From contig NC_089436.1 in NCBI RefSeq assembly GCF_026210795.1, positions 372,001-436,000 of the forward strand: a DNA stretch of 64,000 nucleotides, in the 5' to 3' direction. Origin of the DNA: Rhizophagus irregularis. Lineage: Eukaryota > Glomeromycota > Glomeromycetes > Glomerales > Glomeraceae. The translations under genes were made by a program, and so were the position numbers. The notes beneath the pieces are model-generated. The model had not been told where the DNA came from and made no database searches. It was given only the letters and a program-made list of their open reading frames with translations. Each line of letters begins with the position of its first letter. Position 1 is the first letter of the stretch. Below are positions 32,679 through 46,900 of this stretch, one piece after another.

Positions 32679-34145
32679 TTAATATAAATAATGATTATTT
32701 TCATATCTTGTAATTTTAAAATTCTTTATAAATCCCAAATTCATATACCTTTCAATTATTTTCATATTTTTATCATTTTCTTCTAAACTAAGACTTTCAT
32801 AATCTTTAATTATAATTAATGAAAGTAATTTTTTTGAATTACGAATATTCCAATTTATGAAAAAATTTTCCAATTCTTTTGAAAATAATTTTGATTGAGC
32901 ATTAAATACATAATACATTTCTAATCTATAAAAATTTTTTGGGGAATAATTTGTTAAAATATCTAAAAATTCAATCTCATTTAAATATCTATAACCACGC
33001 CAAAAATTAATATTTTCTAAATATTGACAATTATTTAAAATAGTTTTTAATGTTTCTGGTTCATTAATAATAAATTTTGTAAATAAAGTTTTAAGATTAG
33101 GACAAAATTTTGCTATAGCTAAATTTAATGAATTATTTTCATCTCTTATATATAATTCTTTTAAATTTTTTCCGTTAATTTCTAAAAATTTAATTAATTT
33201 TTCAACTTCTAAAAATGTATAAAATTTTAAAACTTTTAATTTTGGAAAAATAACATGTTGTAATTGATTAAAATAATTACATCCACCATAATAATCAGAA
33301 GATAAAATAAGTTCTTGTAAATTATTGAAATCAGATATAAATAATAATGGCATATATGATTTCCTTATTTTTAATTTAATTAAAGTAGAAGAAAATTTTT
33401 TAAATGTATTTAAAACTTTTTTTCCATTATTTGTAGTAGTATAATAATTTTGTAATATCACATTTTTTAGATTCTTTTGTGAAGAAATTAATTCTGCTAA
33501 ACCATTTGAAGTATCATTTCCAAATGTTATATTTAATGTTTGTATATTATGACATATTCGAGATATTTGATAAAAAAATTTTGAATCAATATCTGAACTA
33601 CAATTAAATTCCGTAAGATTATTTAAACATTTTTTTGCTCCAGGAAAATTATCAAATATTATATCTTTTGAATATCCAGAATAACAATCCAAAGATTTTA
33701 ATGATGAAACTTGTGTCATAAACATTTTTAATATCTCTTGTGATAATAATTTTTTATGATAATTTGAAGTAATAGAATGTTGTTTTCTAAGTATAAGTTG
33801 TATCATCTGATCAATTCCATGAATAGAAAGAACTCTACAAAATGATGCATAATTAAATAAAGAAGATTTTCTATTTTTAAAATCAATTCCCTTCTCATAT
33901 AAATGTTCTTTTGATTCTTTAGGTAGACAAGAAATTAAAGTATTAATAATTGACATTAATATACGTATTTGATATGGCATATAAAATAATCCATATTGAA
34001 AATTCCAAATATTCCTCCATAAAATTCTAACTGCAACTTCACACCAAAGGCGATTAACTAATAAACATGAATAAAGAGTGTTTTTATCTTGTTCAATATA
34101 TTCAAATATTTCGTTAAGACAATCAGCAGGAAGTTGACGGGGCAT
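32679..34145 (-). CDS. F-box / leucine-rich-repeat protein
   Basis: A single-exon gene of 488 residues. An N-terminal F-box (about residues 4-47: LPADCLNEIFEYI .. CLLVNRLWCEVAVRILWRNIW) is followed by irregular leucine-rich repeats spaced through residues 170-400 (patterns such as NLTEF, NIQTLNI, NLQELIL, KLKVLKF, NLKELYI). F-box proteins of this build act as substrate receptors of SCF ubiquitin ligases by binding Skp1 through the F-box (family knowledge); the target is unknown. The ATG is followed immediately by the conserved PxLPxDCL start of the family, which supports the chosen start. A long T/A-run leader lies upstream. This is a large expanded family in Glomeromycotina. No disruption is seen. 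Confidence 0.92.
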   Translation of the reverse strand: MPRQLPADCLNEIFEYIEQDKNTLYSCLLVNRLWCEVAVRILWRNIWNFQYGLFYMPYQIRILMSIINTLISCLPKESKEHLYEKGIDFKNRKSSLFNYASFCRVLSIHGIDQMIQLILRKQHSITSNYHKKLLSQEILKMFMTQVSSLKSLDCYSGYSKDIIFDNFPGAKKCLNNLTEFNCSSDIDSKFFYQISRICHNIQTLNITFGNDTSNGLAELISSQKNLKNVILQNYYTTTNNGKKVLNTFKKFSSTLIKLKIRKSYMPLLFISDFNNLQELILSSDYYGGCNYFNQLQHVIFPKLKVLKFYTFLEVEKLIKFLEINGKNLKELYIRDENNSLNLAIAKFCPNLKTLFTKFIINEPETLKTILNNCQYLENINFWRGYRYLNEIEFLDILTNYSPKNFYRLEMYYVFNAQSKLFSKELENFFINWNIRNSKKLLSLIIIKDYESLSLEENDKNMKIIERYMNLGFIKNFKITRYENNHYLY

Positions 34146-37100
34146 TGTAAATTATTTTTTTTTTTATTTTTTTTTAATTTTTTTATTTTTTTTCAAAAAA
34201 AATTTTTTTCATCGTTAGCGCTTTTTTCTTAAATTAACAAATGTAGCTGCAAAGCCCGAATACTTAAATTGGTAATTTGGGCTAAATGGTGACGAATTGT
34301 TTTGTAGCACTTAAGGGTAAATTATTGACTCTGGAATGATCTGCATCAATCAGAACCCGGCTTTAAACAATAGCTTGAAAATGGAACAATGACCGAACTT
34401 GGCCAATACTAGTTTACCCCAGATTTGTGATATCCAGAAATGCAGGTACCACTTTCATATGTTGTTTGGTAATACCTGTTTACGGGTTTCGGCAAAATGA
34501 TATAATTATAACTAATTATAACTGATACCTTGATAGGTTATTTGTTACATGTACGTCATTATACTTTCTTCATTGGTACTATCAGTTTACCGGTTTTTTT
34601 CACGTTGAAAGTTGTACGTAAATAATTAAATATACAAGTATTATACTAGTATTATATAATTTGCCAATCGATAAATCCACGATTTCACGGTAAATAAATT
34701 ATACTTTTCCGGAAGCTGTAACCAAAAATTAGTAAATCGGATCCGGGTCGACTCCGAAACTGATTCTATTTATCATATTCCGAGTTTATCGAACTTGTGA
34801 TCATTTTAATCATATTAAAAAGACGGAAGTCGAAGTCGACTCCGAACCACCTAAAACGAGTCGGCTCATCATTATAATAAATTAAAGAAACTAAACCGTT
34901 GTAGACCGAATTTGTTTAATAACCAATAAAAGAATTTTTAATTTATCAACATCGCTTGTTCTATTTATATAATGTAAATTTGAGGCTCCTAGCTTTAATT
35001 AATTTACCTTGGAAAGGGCCAAGCGAGATCGAAGTGGGACCGAAACGGGTCCGAGTGTGTCGTCCCCATCCTAAATCTATTATCGTTTTTTTGAGTTTAA
35101 TTAATTTTACTAAACTAGTGAAACTCATACGTGTATATACAGTAATTGCTATAAGTAAATTATGTCTTTTCAGTTTATTTTAATTACTTAACGATCTGAA
35201 ATTTTCAATTTTCATTGTTTTTTTTTATACTGTAACGCACACAGCAGATACAAAAAAAAAACGTCAATATATTAAATTCCAAGTTGTAAATTTACATTTT
35301 AGTATTATTTAATAAAGTGAGTTTGGGAATCGAGTATATTCGAATACACTGAATACACTCAAATTCGAATATACTTAGTTAAATTTCCTTTTATAGTAAT
35401 AATTTACATAAGTTTGGCCTGAATTATGATTTAATTCAGTCAAATTTAGGAAACCAAGTTTATACTATACTTGGTTAAACGAATACTGGTTTTAACCCTC
35501 ATGTATTTTACTTGATTCATAATTTCATATGATTTTCAGAATCCCTTAAAACCATCATATGATTATCAAGGAATATTTCAATTGATTGTCGAAACTTCAA
35601 AGTATATTTTACGCCCACGGCCAGGGGAATGTCCTGCAGCATTTGGATAATCAGGATTGAATCACAATTTTACCATAAAGCCTTTTATTATACTTATTTT
35701 GACTAATAATGATACTATTTATTCCAATATACCCATTTTTTAAATAGTGAGAATATCAAGAAAAAAAAATCAAGAATTTTAACTGGATAAAATAAAAATA
35801 TTTTACAAATAAAATACTGCATATTATTATCTTTGAAAGGAATAGCTGATAGATGTAAACAAAAGAACATTCTATTCCGGATTTGGCGTGGTGATCAACA
35901 AATCAAGTAGTGTCGGTCATTTAGTCGCTTGTGGACCGTCTCCCGACAGGAGTCACAGGACATTTTCCCGACAGCCTAACGCTGGCCACCTTGATCACGT
36001 GTTCGTGCATAACACTGAATACTCTGGCCAAACCTGTCGGGCAAATCATCTGTCGGGAAATCTTGCAGTAACCCATTTAGGATATATATCAAAATTTATT
36101 GAAACCCCAATATATTCAACAATAGTAATAAACTTTATTCAGAATTCTGCAAAATAATAATGCAGAGCTAACTATACACAATTCACAATGTTTGGAATCG
36201 TGTAACAGTTATTCGCGAGCGAACGTCTATTGACTCATTATTTTATATTCAAATATACCATAAACTAAACGTGACAATAAAGCAAATTTTAATAAATATT
36301 TATTTCCAATAATTTATTTTAAGCATATTTACATCCTTTGTTCAGCGAGAATAATATATAGTCAAATGTCTCTTTATGTATATCCCTCGCACATTGGTCT
36401 CAATGTTAAAAAGTAATTCAATGATAAAAAGTAATGTTTGTGTTATTTTTTTGTATAACAAAATTATAAACTTTGGTCCGACTAGTCCTGTACGTTTTTT
36501 TATAATAAATCCTATGCATTGCCTTTTTCTTAGGCATTATTTTATTCTAATTTTAGATTTCGTTAATTTTTCATTTTTCTATACTGTACATATTAATTAA
36601 TCGAACAATTCTTTCAGTTATCAATATTAGTGATTAAAAGCGAACTAGTTTTTATAACTTTATGAAGAAAAAGTAAAGTTGTAATTATTATATCCTTATA
36701 GTTTAAGAATAATACTTTGATTAATATGTAAATATATATAATAATGTAATTGAACAATATAAAAATGACCTAAATCCACCAAATCCACCGAATATTTGTT
36801 GAATCTGAACGCCTGCAACGAGTCACATATGAGCATAATAAAAACATAAAGGGCAGGTTCCATAATTTCGTTCGCTTCTCAATTAGTTAAACCCATTTCT
36901 TTATTTGAAAAAAAAAAATATTCAACGGCAATACTAGTAGATGGCAGGTTCATTGAATTATTTTGTAGAGAAAATGATGAATAAAAGTTATATTTGAAGC
37001 ATTTTTAGATCATTAAATGGAGGAGAAGTATAGATGTAAAAAAATTGACATAGTAGCTGTCATTTATTCTCTGCTACGATAAACAATGACATTAACGCAA

Positions 37101-40100
37101 TATAACTCAATATAACTATAATACATATAATACATAATATACATGTAGTATATTAAATATTAAATATGTTGAAATAAATTAAATATAAAAATACCATGAA
37201 AAATGAATTTGACATGAATAGTCATAAATCTAAAAGCAGTTTTTTTAAACATAATATGTATGTTTTATATAACATTTTTACTATATATCATACTATAATT
37301 TTTATAACTTAAAACATTTTAACAAAAAAAAATGTTGCGAAAACGTTTTTTTTATCATACTGCATATTTAAAATATTTTTACAACATCAGATCATCAATA
37401 TTAGTTATAGAATATAAAAAAAAAATAATTTAGAAATCTTTTAAATAGCTTGGAAAATCATGGTGAATAAACGGTCAATAATAAACGAAACTTTTGCTAT
37501 TATCATATAGAAAAAAGTATATATACTAATAATGTGATAGCTAGCCATCCCTTTATTAAATAAATCCAATAAATCCAGTACCTTCTCCTTGATGTGATAA
37601 CTACTGTAATGTTATACAATAATAATACCAATCAATTTTAAAATTATTATTTTAATTATATAATATATATTAAAAAAAAATTATAAGAAAAAGTTATAAA
37701 AAACATAGATAATTATATATATTGCATTATATTTTACAAAATAATATTTGTAACAATTACTAGTTTACAACTTATAAATTCCTCTATTTCTACGATAGAA
37801 CAAACTTTAAACAATCCATGATATTTTTTACAAAGATAAAACTTTCAAGATCCAAACTTATTTCTTGAAAAAATCATTGTTCAAAATTTTAGCATAGCAC
37901 AGATTTTAATATTATAAGTATTTTTTTTTTTTGAAAGTCATTACCATTCAAATTTTAAAATTCTACATAATTATAATATTGAGTAAACTTATTAATAATA
38001 ATAAATTTTATCATCTCCTTGAATATCATATTCTTCTTGAATATATTCTCTTGCATTTTTGAATTAAAAAAACGTTGCGAAACGTTTTTCATTAGTTAAT
38101 TTAATATATTAGAAATTCTTGCAGGAGGAAGTGATAGAAACTTTTTAAATTAAAATAAATAAAAAAAATATCAAAATTATTTTATATACCAAAAATATAT
38201 TAAAACATAGTTTTAGAAATCAATCATATTAGATTACTAGCTTATAGTAGCTTACCATATTCTTTAATATACATCAATAAAAAATATATTAGATAAAGCC
38301 TGATGTTATATGTGATATCTATGATTGATATTTCATAAAAATGACCAAAAAATCTTAATAATTTATATTTAATAATTTCCTATTTCACAACTAGAAAAGT
38401 AATATTGAAATGAGCAAATCTCTACATTCTAAGATATAAAAAAATGTTGATTTTTGCATACTTTACATTTTAAAAAATTCATGAAAAATCTTATAATAAA
38501 TAAAATGCCATCTCAAAGAGTATAGAGTATAATCTCTTATGATAATTTTGTTATTGTATCAAGATCAAATCCTCTCAGTCACATTTCATGGCAACCTTTG
38601 TATGTGTGTATGGAGCTTTATAGTTGATAGATTGTTGGTATATAATAAGTACTGGTAAATAAATAAAATAACCATGTAAAAAATGCATTGTTATAGTTCC
38701 TTGTAAGCCAATTTGATATTGTTCTTACCATAGGCTATTTAGGGAACTGTTGAGTATGTAACTCTTTATAAACAAGGTCACAATGTCATATAGTATCTGT
38801 AATATACAATGAATTTTCTAATGAAGTTCTTTGTTATCAATCAATGTCTTAGATAGAGGGTTTGATGTTATCTGTACAGCTCAGTAAAACAAACACTAAG
38901 TTCATGCTGAGTACATCAATAATATTTTTATATATATAAAGCATACATTTAAAGACATTTTTTCTTTAACCTCAGCAGGAGTCCAGGACTGTATAAATTA
39001 TCAAGAATACCAGCCGATTCATGATTTTTTCCTTATATTAAAGAATTGGATTTAAATATAATGAAATTTCTTTCACTTACATAAGCGAACTGAAAGAAGG
39101 CCTATTTTTTAAAGCAATAATGGTCAGAAAATATATTCATAAATACAATTAATTTTATTCTAGGAGTTAATTAACTACTCAAATACAAAAAAGAACACTA
39201 AGAACACCAAAAATATAATAAAACTTCATAATACTACATGCATGATAAATTATAGGTCTATTTGTAGAAAGTAATTGAACTGAGAGAATGAATGCAAAGC
39301 AATAATAATAAAAGAGCTATTGCAAAGAAAAAATGACAACAATTTTATTTATTTATTTCTTTTTTTTAAAAAAAAAACAAAATACAATAATTTTATGAAA
39401 CTTAATATTATTTGAAAGAGTTTTAAGCTTGTAGAAATTTGAGAATTCAAAATAATATATATTAAATTTTTGGTTAAAATTATTATTATATAGTCATAAT
39501 AGCTAGTAACCACAGAATTTTTGTAAAATGTATAATGACAGAAGAGTGAAAGGACGAGTTGAGTTGACTCTGTGACAGAGAATGAGAATTTCAAATCACA
39601 TTTATAATAATCTTAATGTTAGTGCTACATAGTGTATTATCTAATATTATTTTAATATATAGAAAGAGGTTATTCTGAAATACGATACTTTGCCGAAAAA
39701 TAAGCAAGTTAATGTACAACAAATTTTCTCTAAGCAGCGGAGTCTTATTAACAACGATGTTATCCGAACACCTTCCCTCATTTTACGATCGTCATTTTCA
39801 TAACAACCTATTAGACGAGTTCTGGTTATTATACAATTAATTTAATCAATATATTTATTTGAATAGCTTGATAGCTTGATAGCCTATTGTTTTTAAACGA
39901 ATGTAACATGAGAGATATTTCACATTGGTATTTAATTAAGAGGTTTTACTGAATTTTTATAACAAAAGGTCGGTAATAGAGCTAGTTGTAAAAGATATGG
40001 GCCATAGACCCATGAGCTTAATAATTATAAAAATAGACCAAAATTATAGCCAATGATTAGATTAAATAAAAATTTTACCATTACCCTAATGTAGCTGTCA

Positions 40101-42788
40101 CCCAATCAGGAAGAAATAATGATGCGAGAAATGATGCAAAGAATAATAACATTAATAGATAATAATGGTATTTTATGAAAAAATAGAAAGGTAACAATAT
40201 CTTAAGAAATGGTAATAATGTGAACTCAAAAGTTCTGAACATCTACTTCTATTTTCCTAGTATTCCTATTTTCCTAATAACAATAACTGATAACTATTAC
40301 ATACAGTACTAGTTATAATGGATAACCAGTTCAATTACATGGATATAAAAAACTTAATTATAAAATATAAGAGTAAAAAGATAAATTACTATATATAAAA
40401 AAAAATAATATGAATTTAATAAGTATTTGGAATCCATAATAGACAACTATGTTGAAAAATAAACATACTACAAAAAAAGGCAAAAGTTATAAATTGCTAC
40501 AACAGACATCATTCAAATCTGGAACTTTGTCATTCCATTTATAATTAAATAATTAGAAAAAATGGTTTCCAGGGACTTGTAAAGGCAATTAAAAAATTGT
40601 ACTAAAAGCTTTTGCTTGAAAGCATCACACCATAGTTATACATACTATTGATATAAAGTAGAAATTTGATAAGATATTAGAAAATATAGAGAATATCAAC
40701 ATTATAAATATGATGAAGTAAGGAACAAATTTAACCATTGTTAAAATCTTTATAATGGACATTACAATTGAAGCTTAAAATATCATACTTCTTCAGATCA
40801 TGCTTATAAGAACTTTAACAAACAAAATTTTAGCAAATTATTCCAATTTCCTTAAAATATTATGATTACTTAAAGTGATAATTTAATGAGAAACTCTGTT
40901 TAATTTAATAAGCAACTCTACACAAAATATTTCTATATGTTTTTCATGGATTTTGCATTATCCCTGTTTTGTAGTTATAGTATTTCTAGGAATTTAATGC
41001 CACGAATATCATCGATATTTCGATGACCACTCAAACCGCGACCATAATAGAGTATGGTTGCGAATTGCGATTCAAGAATTAATTTAAATTATAATTTTGT
41101 TTAATATTAGATTAAGAAAGGAAAGATCAGCAAAATAATGATACTTATGTTTTTAATTCCTTTCTCTCTCGTCATTATCTATTTTAGGAATTTGAAAATT
41201 AAAATTTTAATTCTGTAATTCTGGCTAAAATTAACTTCATTAATAATTACCAAAATGAAAATCCTTTCTAAGAAATAACATCATTACTGCATGAATATAT
41301 TTCTAAGCTATTACGTTATATTATTCCATGATTAGAATTTCATAAAAAATCACGAGTTGTAGTGCAAAATTTAATATAGAAATACTAAATTAAAAATTAT
41401 CATATTATTTTTTTTTATTTTTAGAAAACCCGTATTTATAAATACAAAGTACACAAAAAGCAAAAAAAAAAGTAAAAAAGTAAAAAAAAAAAAAAGAATT
41501 AAATGAATATTAAAGAATTTTTCAATAATAACGTTTTAACCTATAGATTTTTAAAGAATATTTTTAAATATTTCTTTATTTAGTATTTATACATGTTCAA
41601 AATGATATCAATATTTATTTATTTATTGTTTTTCTCTAATAATAAAGAATCGTTATAAAGTTAATCGGCTGATTTATGTTTAAATCTTGAAATCTTTTGT
41701 AAACCATATTTAGTATTTCGGATTTTTTTAATATGTTAGAGTTTTAATCAAAAAAAAAATAAAGAATACCGGAGTTTCTGGTGCTATGTTACACAACAGA
41801 TTTTAAATGAACATTAAAAAATAGAAACATCATTGTCATTTATATGATGTATTTTTATACCTTCCATTTAAGTATTCTTATCTTTTACTTCCAAAAAAAT
41901 GGAGTAAATGGGAATTTTTACGAATTTAAAGGATGACTTTAAAAGATTAGTTAAAATTTTCTAAAGACTTCTAGTACAATCTAAAATAATTCATATTATA
42001 TTTCCTATTCAATTCTTTTATTGCCATTTCCAGTAAGAAATCAAAAAAAAAAAAACGGCCCGAAAACGCCAAATCTAAAAAACTTTGATTGAGAAACGTT
42101 GCACGATCATTATGAAAGTAAGATGTAACACGAACACTTATATTTCTAGGCAAGCTTAAATAAGATTTTGTTGGGCGGTCAGCTAAGTTCAATTTGGCAT
42201 TACTAAACTATATATGTGTATATTAATAAATCTGTGCATATGCTTTAACATATTGCATGCAAGAGTCAAAAATGACATACTAAACCACCTTTCTTTAACC
42301 TTTAAGTAAACCAAATGTATTGATTAGTTTAGGCTTTTACTATTCCATAAGAGTTCATTTAAAAAATCAAAATTGGTAGATACAAATCAATTACTATTCA
42401 AAAATACAGTGCATACAGCCCCTGCAACATAATAATAAATTATATATGTGGTATTATAGTATTTTTGTATTTACTGATAATTACAAACTATATAACATTC
42501 CAAAATTCTTTTTTCATATTTTTGTATCACGGTTTATAATTAATGCTTTTGAAATTTTTAACGTTCCTTAATATCTTTCTTTCATAACTACTTACATTAC
42601 ACTTCATTTTTTTTTTTTAAACCACCTTTTTCAAAATACATTTTATTTAAAACAATTAAATAATATATTTGTTTTTAAATATTTTTCACGTAAATATAAC
42701 TCTTACAATTACATTTCACTTTTTATTTTCATATTTTCATATTTTCATATTTTCATAATTAAATATTTCAAATATTTCCGATAACAAA
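34146..42788. other. 8.6-kb gene-poor AT-rich region
   Basis: No convincing gene. Points seen: clusters of GTCGACTCCGAA words at 34745-34840; a less AT-rich patch at 35885-36070 with four CCCGACAG motifs in both orientations; an otherwise monotonous A/T-run sequence to 42780. Frames at 34956-35183, 36376-36600, 39349-39594 and 41971-42192 lack family features and are probably chance. Confidence 0.4.
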
Positions 42789-43583
42789 ATGCCAACTTAC
42801 AAAAAATTAGGATCGAAAAGAACCCCAGGATTATATACCTTTGAGGTATGTGAAAAATTTCTTTTAATTTGATCTATATTTCATACTTTAATTACGAAAT
42901 TTAATACAAAAAAGAAAGCTTATTAGCGAGAGTGTGTTAATTTGCTTTAATATTTAAAGGAAGCACAACTTATTGAACTATATAATCAATATTCGGATAG
43001 AACAGATAAATGGAAGATAATTGCAGCTAAATTAAATCGTACTCATCAAAGTGTTCGTGGACAGTGAGTATCTTTTCTATAATAATTATAAACAAAATGT
43101 CAAAATATTCATTTTTACTTTAAGAATTAGTACTTACCTCTAATTACGTTTTTATTTTAGATATGTTAATCATCTGGATGAATCTAGTTTGTATTCTTTT
43201 TCCTTTTTTTTTCCTTTTTCTTTTTTAACAATCGATAACTTAATTTATTTTATTTCGAAATATTTAACTACTTTGTGATTTAAATTCTACGCGAAATTCG
43301 ATTTCATATTATAGTTGATAAATCCGAGTTAACATACGAAGAAAAATGTAAAATCGATGATCTTCAAACCAATCCATGTTATAATAATAAATATTATAAG
43401 AAATGGTCAGAAATAGCGAAGAAATTATCAGAAAATAGAAAGCAAGGAAGAAGAACTGAATTACAAGTTAAAAATTATTGGAATAGTAAAGAACGAAGTC
43501 AAAAACGTAAAAGTAAAAGTGAGGAAAAAAGTTATGAACGCATTTCTAAAATAATGAATATAAATTATATTATGGATGTTTGA
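42789..43583 (+). CDS. Two-repeat Myb/SANT DNA-binding protein
   Basis: Four exons (42789-42845, 42960-43063, 43161-43186, 43315-43583) give 151 residues, with GT..AG introns of 114, 97 and 128 bp and a closed reading frame. Repeat 1 (residues about 15-60) shows YTFEEAQLIELYNQY..WKIIAAKLNRTHQSVRGQYVNHLD. Repeat 2 (68-122) shows LTYEEKCKIDDL, then WSEIAKKL and QVKNYWNSK. The tryptophan and hydrophobic spacing and the SVRGQ / QVKNYW recognition helices are typical of Myb-like helix-turn-helix repeats. The C-terminus is Lys/Arg-rich (SQKRKSKS), a likely nuclear localisation signal. It is probably a small nuclear transcription factor; its targets cannot be read from the sequence. Confidence 0.85.
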
Positions 43584-43863
43584 ATATATAGAATAGTAAA
43601 AATAAGAAGCAAAAAAAAAATATTCCTTCATTATTTTTTTATTAATTAATGGTTTATCGATTATGGTTTATCGATTAATAATAATTATTGAGTTAAATTA
43701 GTTAAAGTTCAATAAATTTTTTTTTTTTTTTTCCAAGAAAAAAAAAATTTTTTACAATATTTAAAATAATTATTATATTAAAATTTCATTATGCACTTAC
43801 GCATTGTTTTAGATTCTCCAGTATACTAATTTTAGTTGTTCTGGTTTTAACTAATAATCAGTT

Positions 43864-43986
43864 ATGAATCTTTACGGCGGAGAACATATCGGTTATGGAT
43901 CTTGTTATGAATCTTACGGCGGCGGAGGACATATCGATTATGGATCTTGTTATGAATCTTACACCGGAGGATATGGTATCAATTGA
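43864..43986 (+). CDS. Small Gly/Tyr-rich ORF with internal repeat
   Basis: A 40-codon ORF (ATG at 43864, TGA at 43984-43986) encodes a peptide made largely of Gly, Tyr, Ser and Cys, with the unit HI(G/D)YGSCYESY used twice (a 51-bp DNA duplication). There is no signal peptide. It lies 280 bp downstream of the Myb gene on the same strand. An AG precedes the ATG closely (ATCAG|TT), so it could also be the last exon of a longer transcript. Function unknown; real only if transcribed. Confidence 0.4.
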   Translation: MNLYGGEHIGYGSCYESYGGGGHIDYGSCYESYTGGYGIN

Positions 43987-46900
43987 AAACTTATAATTTT
44001 ATTTTTTATTATAGACCGAAATATAATGAGGGCGGCGTTATATACCGCGAATCTTTCCGAAAATTTTGGAGAGCTGGCTAGTTGTTGGTAAAAAATCAAC
44101 ATATTAAGCGGATAGAAAATATGTGAAAGTTTTTGATATTTTCCATTTTAGATGTTTTGACCCCGAAATTTAATATTATCTAATTTTTTTTTATTGGTGT
44201 AACATATGCGATGCAGATATATATCGTACTCTCCACCAAGAATTAGGTCACTTTAAAGATTTCAGGCCACAAATATCTTAAGAATGATGGTCAAAGCAAC
44301 GGAATACGTCTCATCATGGATAAGAAGCGATATATCATAAAGCTGCAAATGAATGAGATAATATCTCAGAGAAGTCTTACCATTCTATAACATTCTACAA
44401 ATTCTACAAATCATTCCATGATAATCACTAATAATGAAAAAACATTTCGATAATTAATTACGTGTCGAATGAAATCTCGACAGCTAAAAAGTTAATAGGT
44501 AAATCAAAACCAAGTTTTATTAGTCAGAAAAAATTGAGATCTTAAAACGACATCTTTTAAATCTTCACGTAATAGGATAGAGAGAGATATCGTGGTTGAG
44601 ATATAACTTGATTATTAATCTATCTATACAGAAAATGGATTATTGTTAATTATAACCTAGTATAGCTTGGAAACAACGGGAAAAAGAACATACGCCTCAA
44701 AGTATAGTCAAAAATCGATACTTTTTTATTCAGCAAAAGATTCGCGATCATGTTTGGAATATTAATAAAAATATTTTTTTTTTTTTGGAAATTTTATTTT
44801 TTGTGTTAGAATTTATTAAGGTTTATAATAAAATTTCTAAAGAAATTATACATTTACAAATTTTTTTAATTTATAAAGACTTTGGTATTTTGGGTTAGCA
44901 TAGCTGTGATATTCCTAAATTATAATTATGATTATAAATCCCGGATTTGTTTCACATTTGTTGCCACATTTACCATTTTACCATGCAAAGTGACGCTAAT
45001 TAATTTATAGGTCGACGATTTGCAGATTTTACGATTTTACGATGAGATTCAATTGGACTGTGTTACCATGTTTGACACCACAAAGTATGATCGACACAGA
45101 ATTAATCTATAAAACTTGTAGGCCAAATTTGGATTTCTTGTAACTTCTTTTAGAGACAGATGCATGATTTCGCTTTAACTTCATATAATTAATTAAAGAA
45201 GGTACTTTTTGTCATTATTATTGACTGAAATGAATGATATACATCGAACATATTCTTGTTTATCATATAAAGACAATAATCTAATGGGAGCCTTCTTTTG
45301 TTTTTTTTCTTCTTTAGGTTTAATTCTTCATCAAAATTATTAATATTCAAATGTTGAAAATGGAGATTAAATGGAACAGATTAAGTTGGAAACCACCCAA
45401 CTCGTTTATTATAACATTTATCATGACAGTGATACATCTGAACACCTTTTTCATTTAAAAATATACATTAATACATGATCCATGAGTTAACTGCCAAGGA
45501 TCTGCAGAAAGTGGGGAATATAAAGTGGCGTGAAAAAAAAAATTATTTTGAATAATAAACTATTTGATAAATATTATGTATTAAAATATGCTATTGTTAA
45601 ATGAGTTCACATAAAGAGCATTATTTAAGACGGCTATCGGAAAAAAATTACTAGCGATCGACATAAATATCATATGGATCAACGAATTTAAAAATAATAT
45701 CACCCGAGATCAGCACATTCGAAGTTCGAACTTGCGTCTCTTTAGGGCCGGAATTACAGAATGTCGGCTGGCATTATTGAAAAAAGGGAAATATTTGCGG
45801 TCTTAAATTTAAGCCTTTTACCACGTTCTTTCGAAAGAAAAGAAGCTAGTCTTAAAGTCTCTAAAAGATTAGCACTTTAATAAGATTCTTTAATAATTGT
45901 TCGGCCTAATAATTCGGTCTAATTTTAAAAAAAAGTAGGTCTAGAACACTTTTTTTTGATTTTTTTTTTTAAAAAAATAAAAAAATTATCGTTAAATTAC
46001 TTTATCATAATTAACAATTCCCACAAAGTTATATTCATTAAACAAGTTCTATTCTACAACATTTTGATCTAGAATATTTTATCACTAATATATTCATAGT
46101 ATAGTGGCGTATCCAGTGTGAAAAGGATTAACCAAAAGATCATTGGGCAAAATATTACATATCGATTAATAATAATTGAAAAAAAATCTAATATCAATAT
46201 ATTCTATTATTTTATATTAAAGCAAAACAATAAGTTGGAAAATTGTGACACGGTAATTTATTTATATCTAAAAGACTACTTGTATAGTTGTATTATTATA
46301 TTTATTTGTATCTGTAAACCTTTTAATTCAGTCGAATAATATGATAAGTATTTTTAGCAAAATATTTATACTAAAATCATCTTGACCTGAAAAAAGCGAT
46401 TGTTTATTGTTATAAATAATTTTTTTTTTTTCACATGTAAATGACAATATAAAAAATTATTATGCATCTAAGTTCTTTAGAATCTACCATTTAAAAAACA
46501 GGTTCATCTACGATAAAATCAAATAAAATCTTAAAATATAAATACGTATGATGATGACAATTGTTTTTTAAATTTATACATAAATGGTATATTGTAACAT
46601 TATTTAAAAAATATTTTTTTTGCTTAAAGTTATTTAATATATATTATTATTTTTATTATTTTCTATTTATAGGTATCCGCCGCAATTCTTATTTGGGCGA
46701 GAATGCGTGATCAATTAAATAATATTAGGACAATTCATTACTAAATTAAGTCATCTTTCAGCAGAATAGTTGATACTTAAGAAGAAGATAAAACATCTTA
46801 TTACAAGTTGTTTTTATAGAATTGAAAATAAATATAAATAACGTTTCACAACACTTCAAATATTTTCATCATAATAAAAACTGGCTTATTATCGGAATTG

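Noticed and set aside
37000-42700. Possible organellar or centromeric segment because of extreme AT content
   Set aside because: No organellar genes, rRNA or tRNA, and no satellite-like periodicity visible; it resembles ordinary intergenic DNA of this AT-rich genome.
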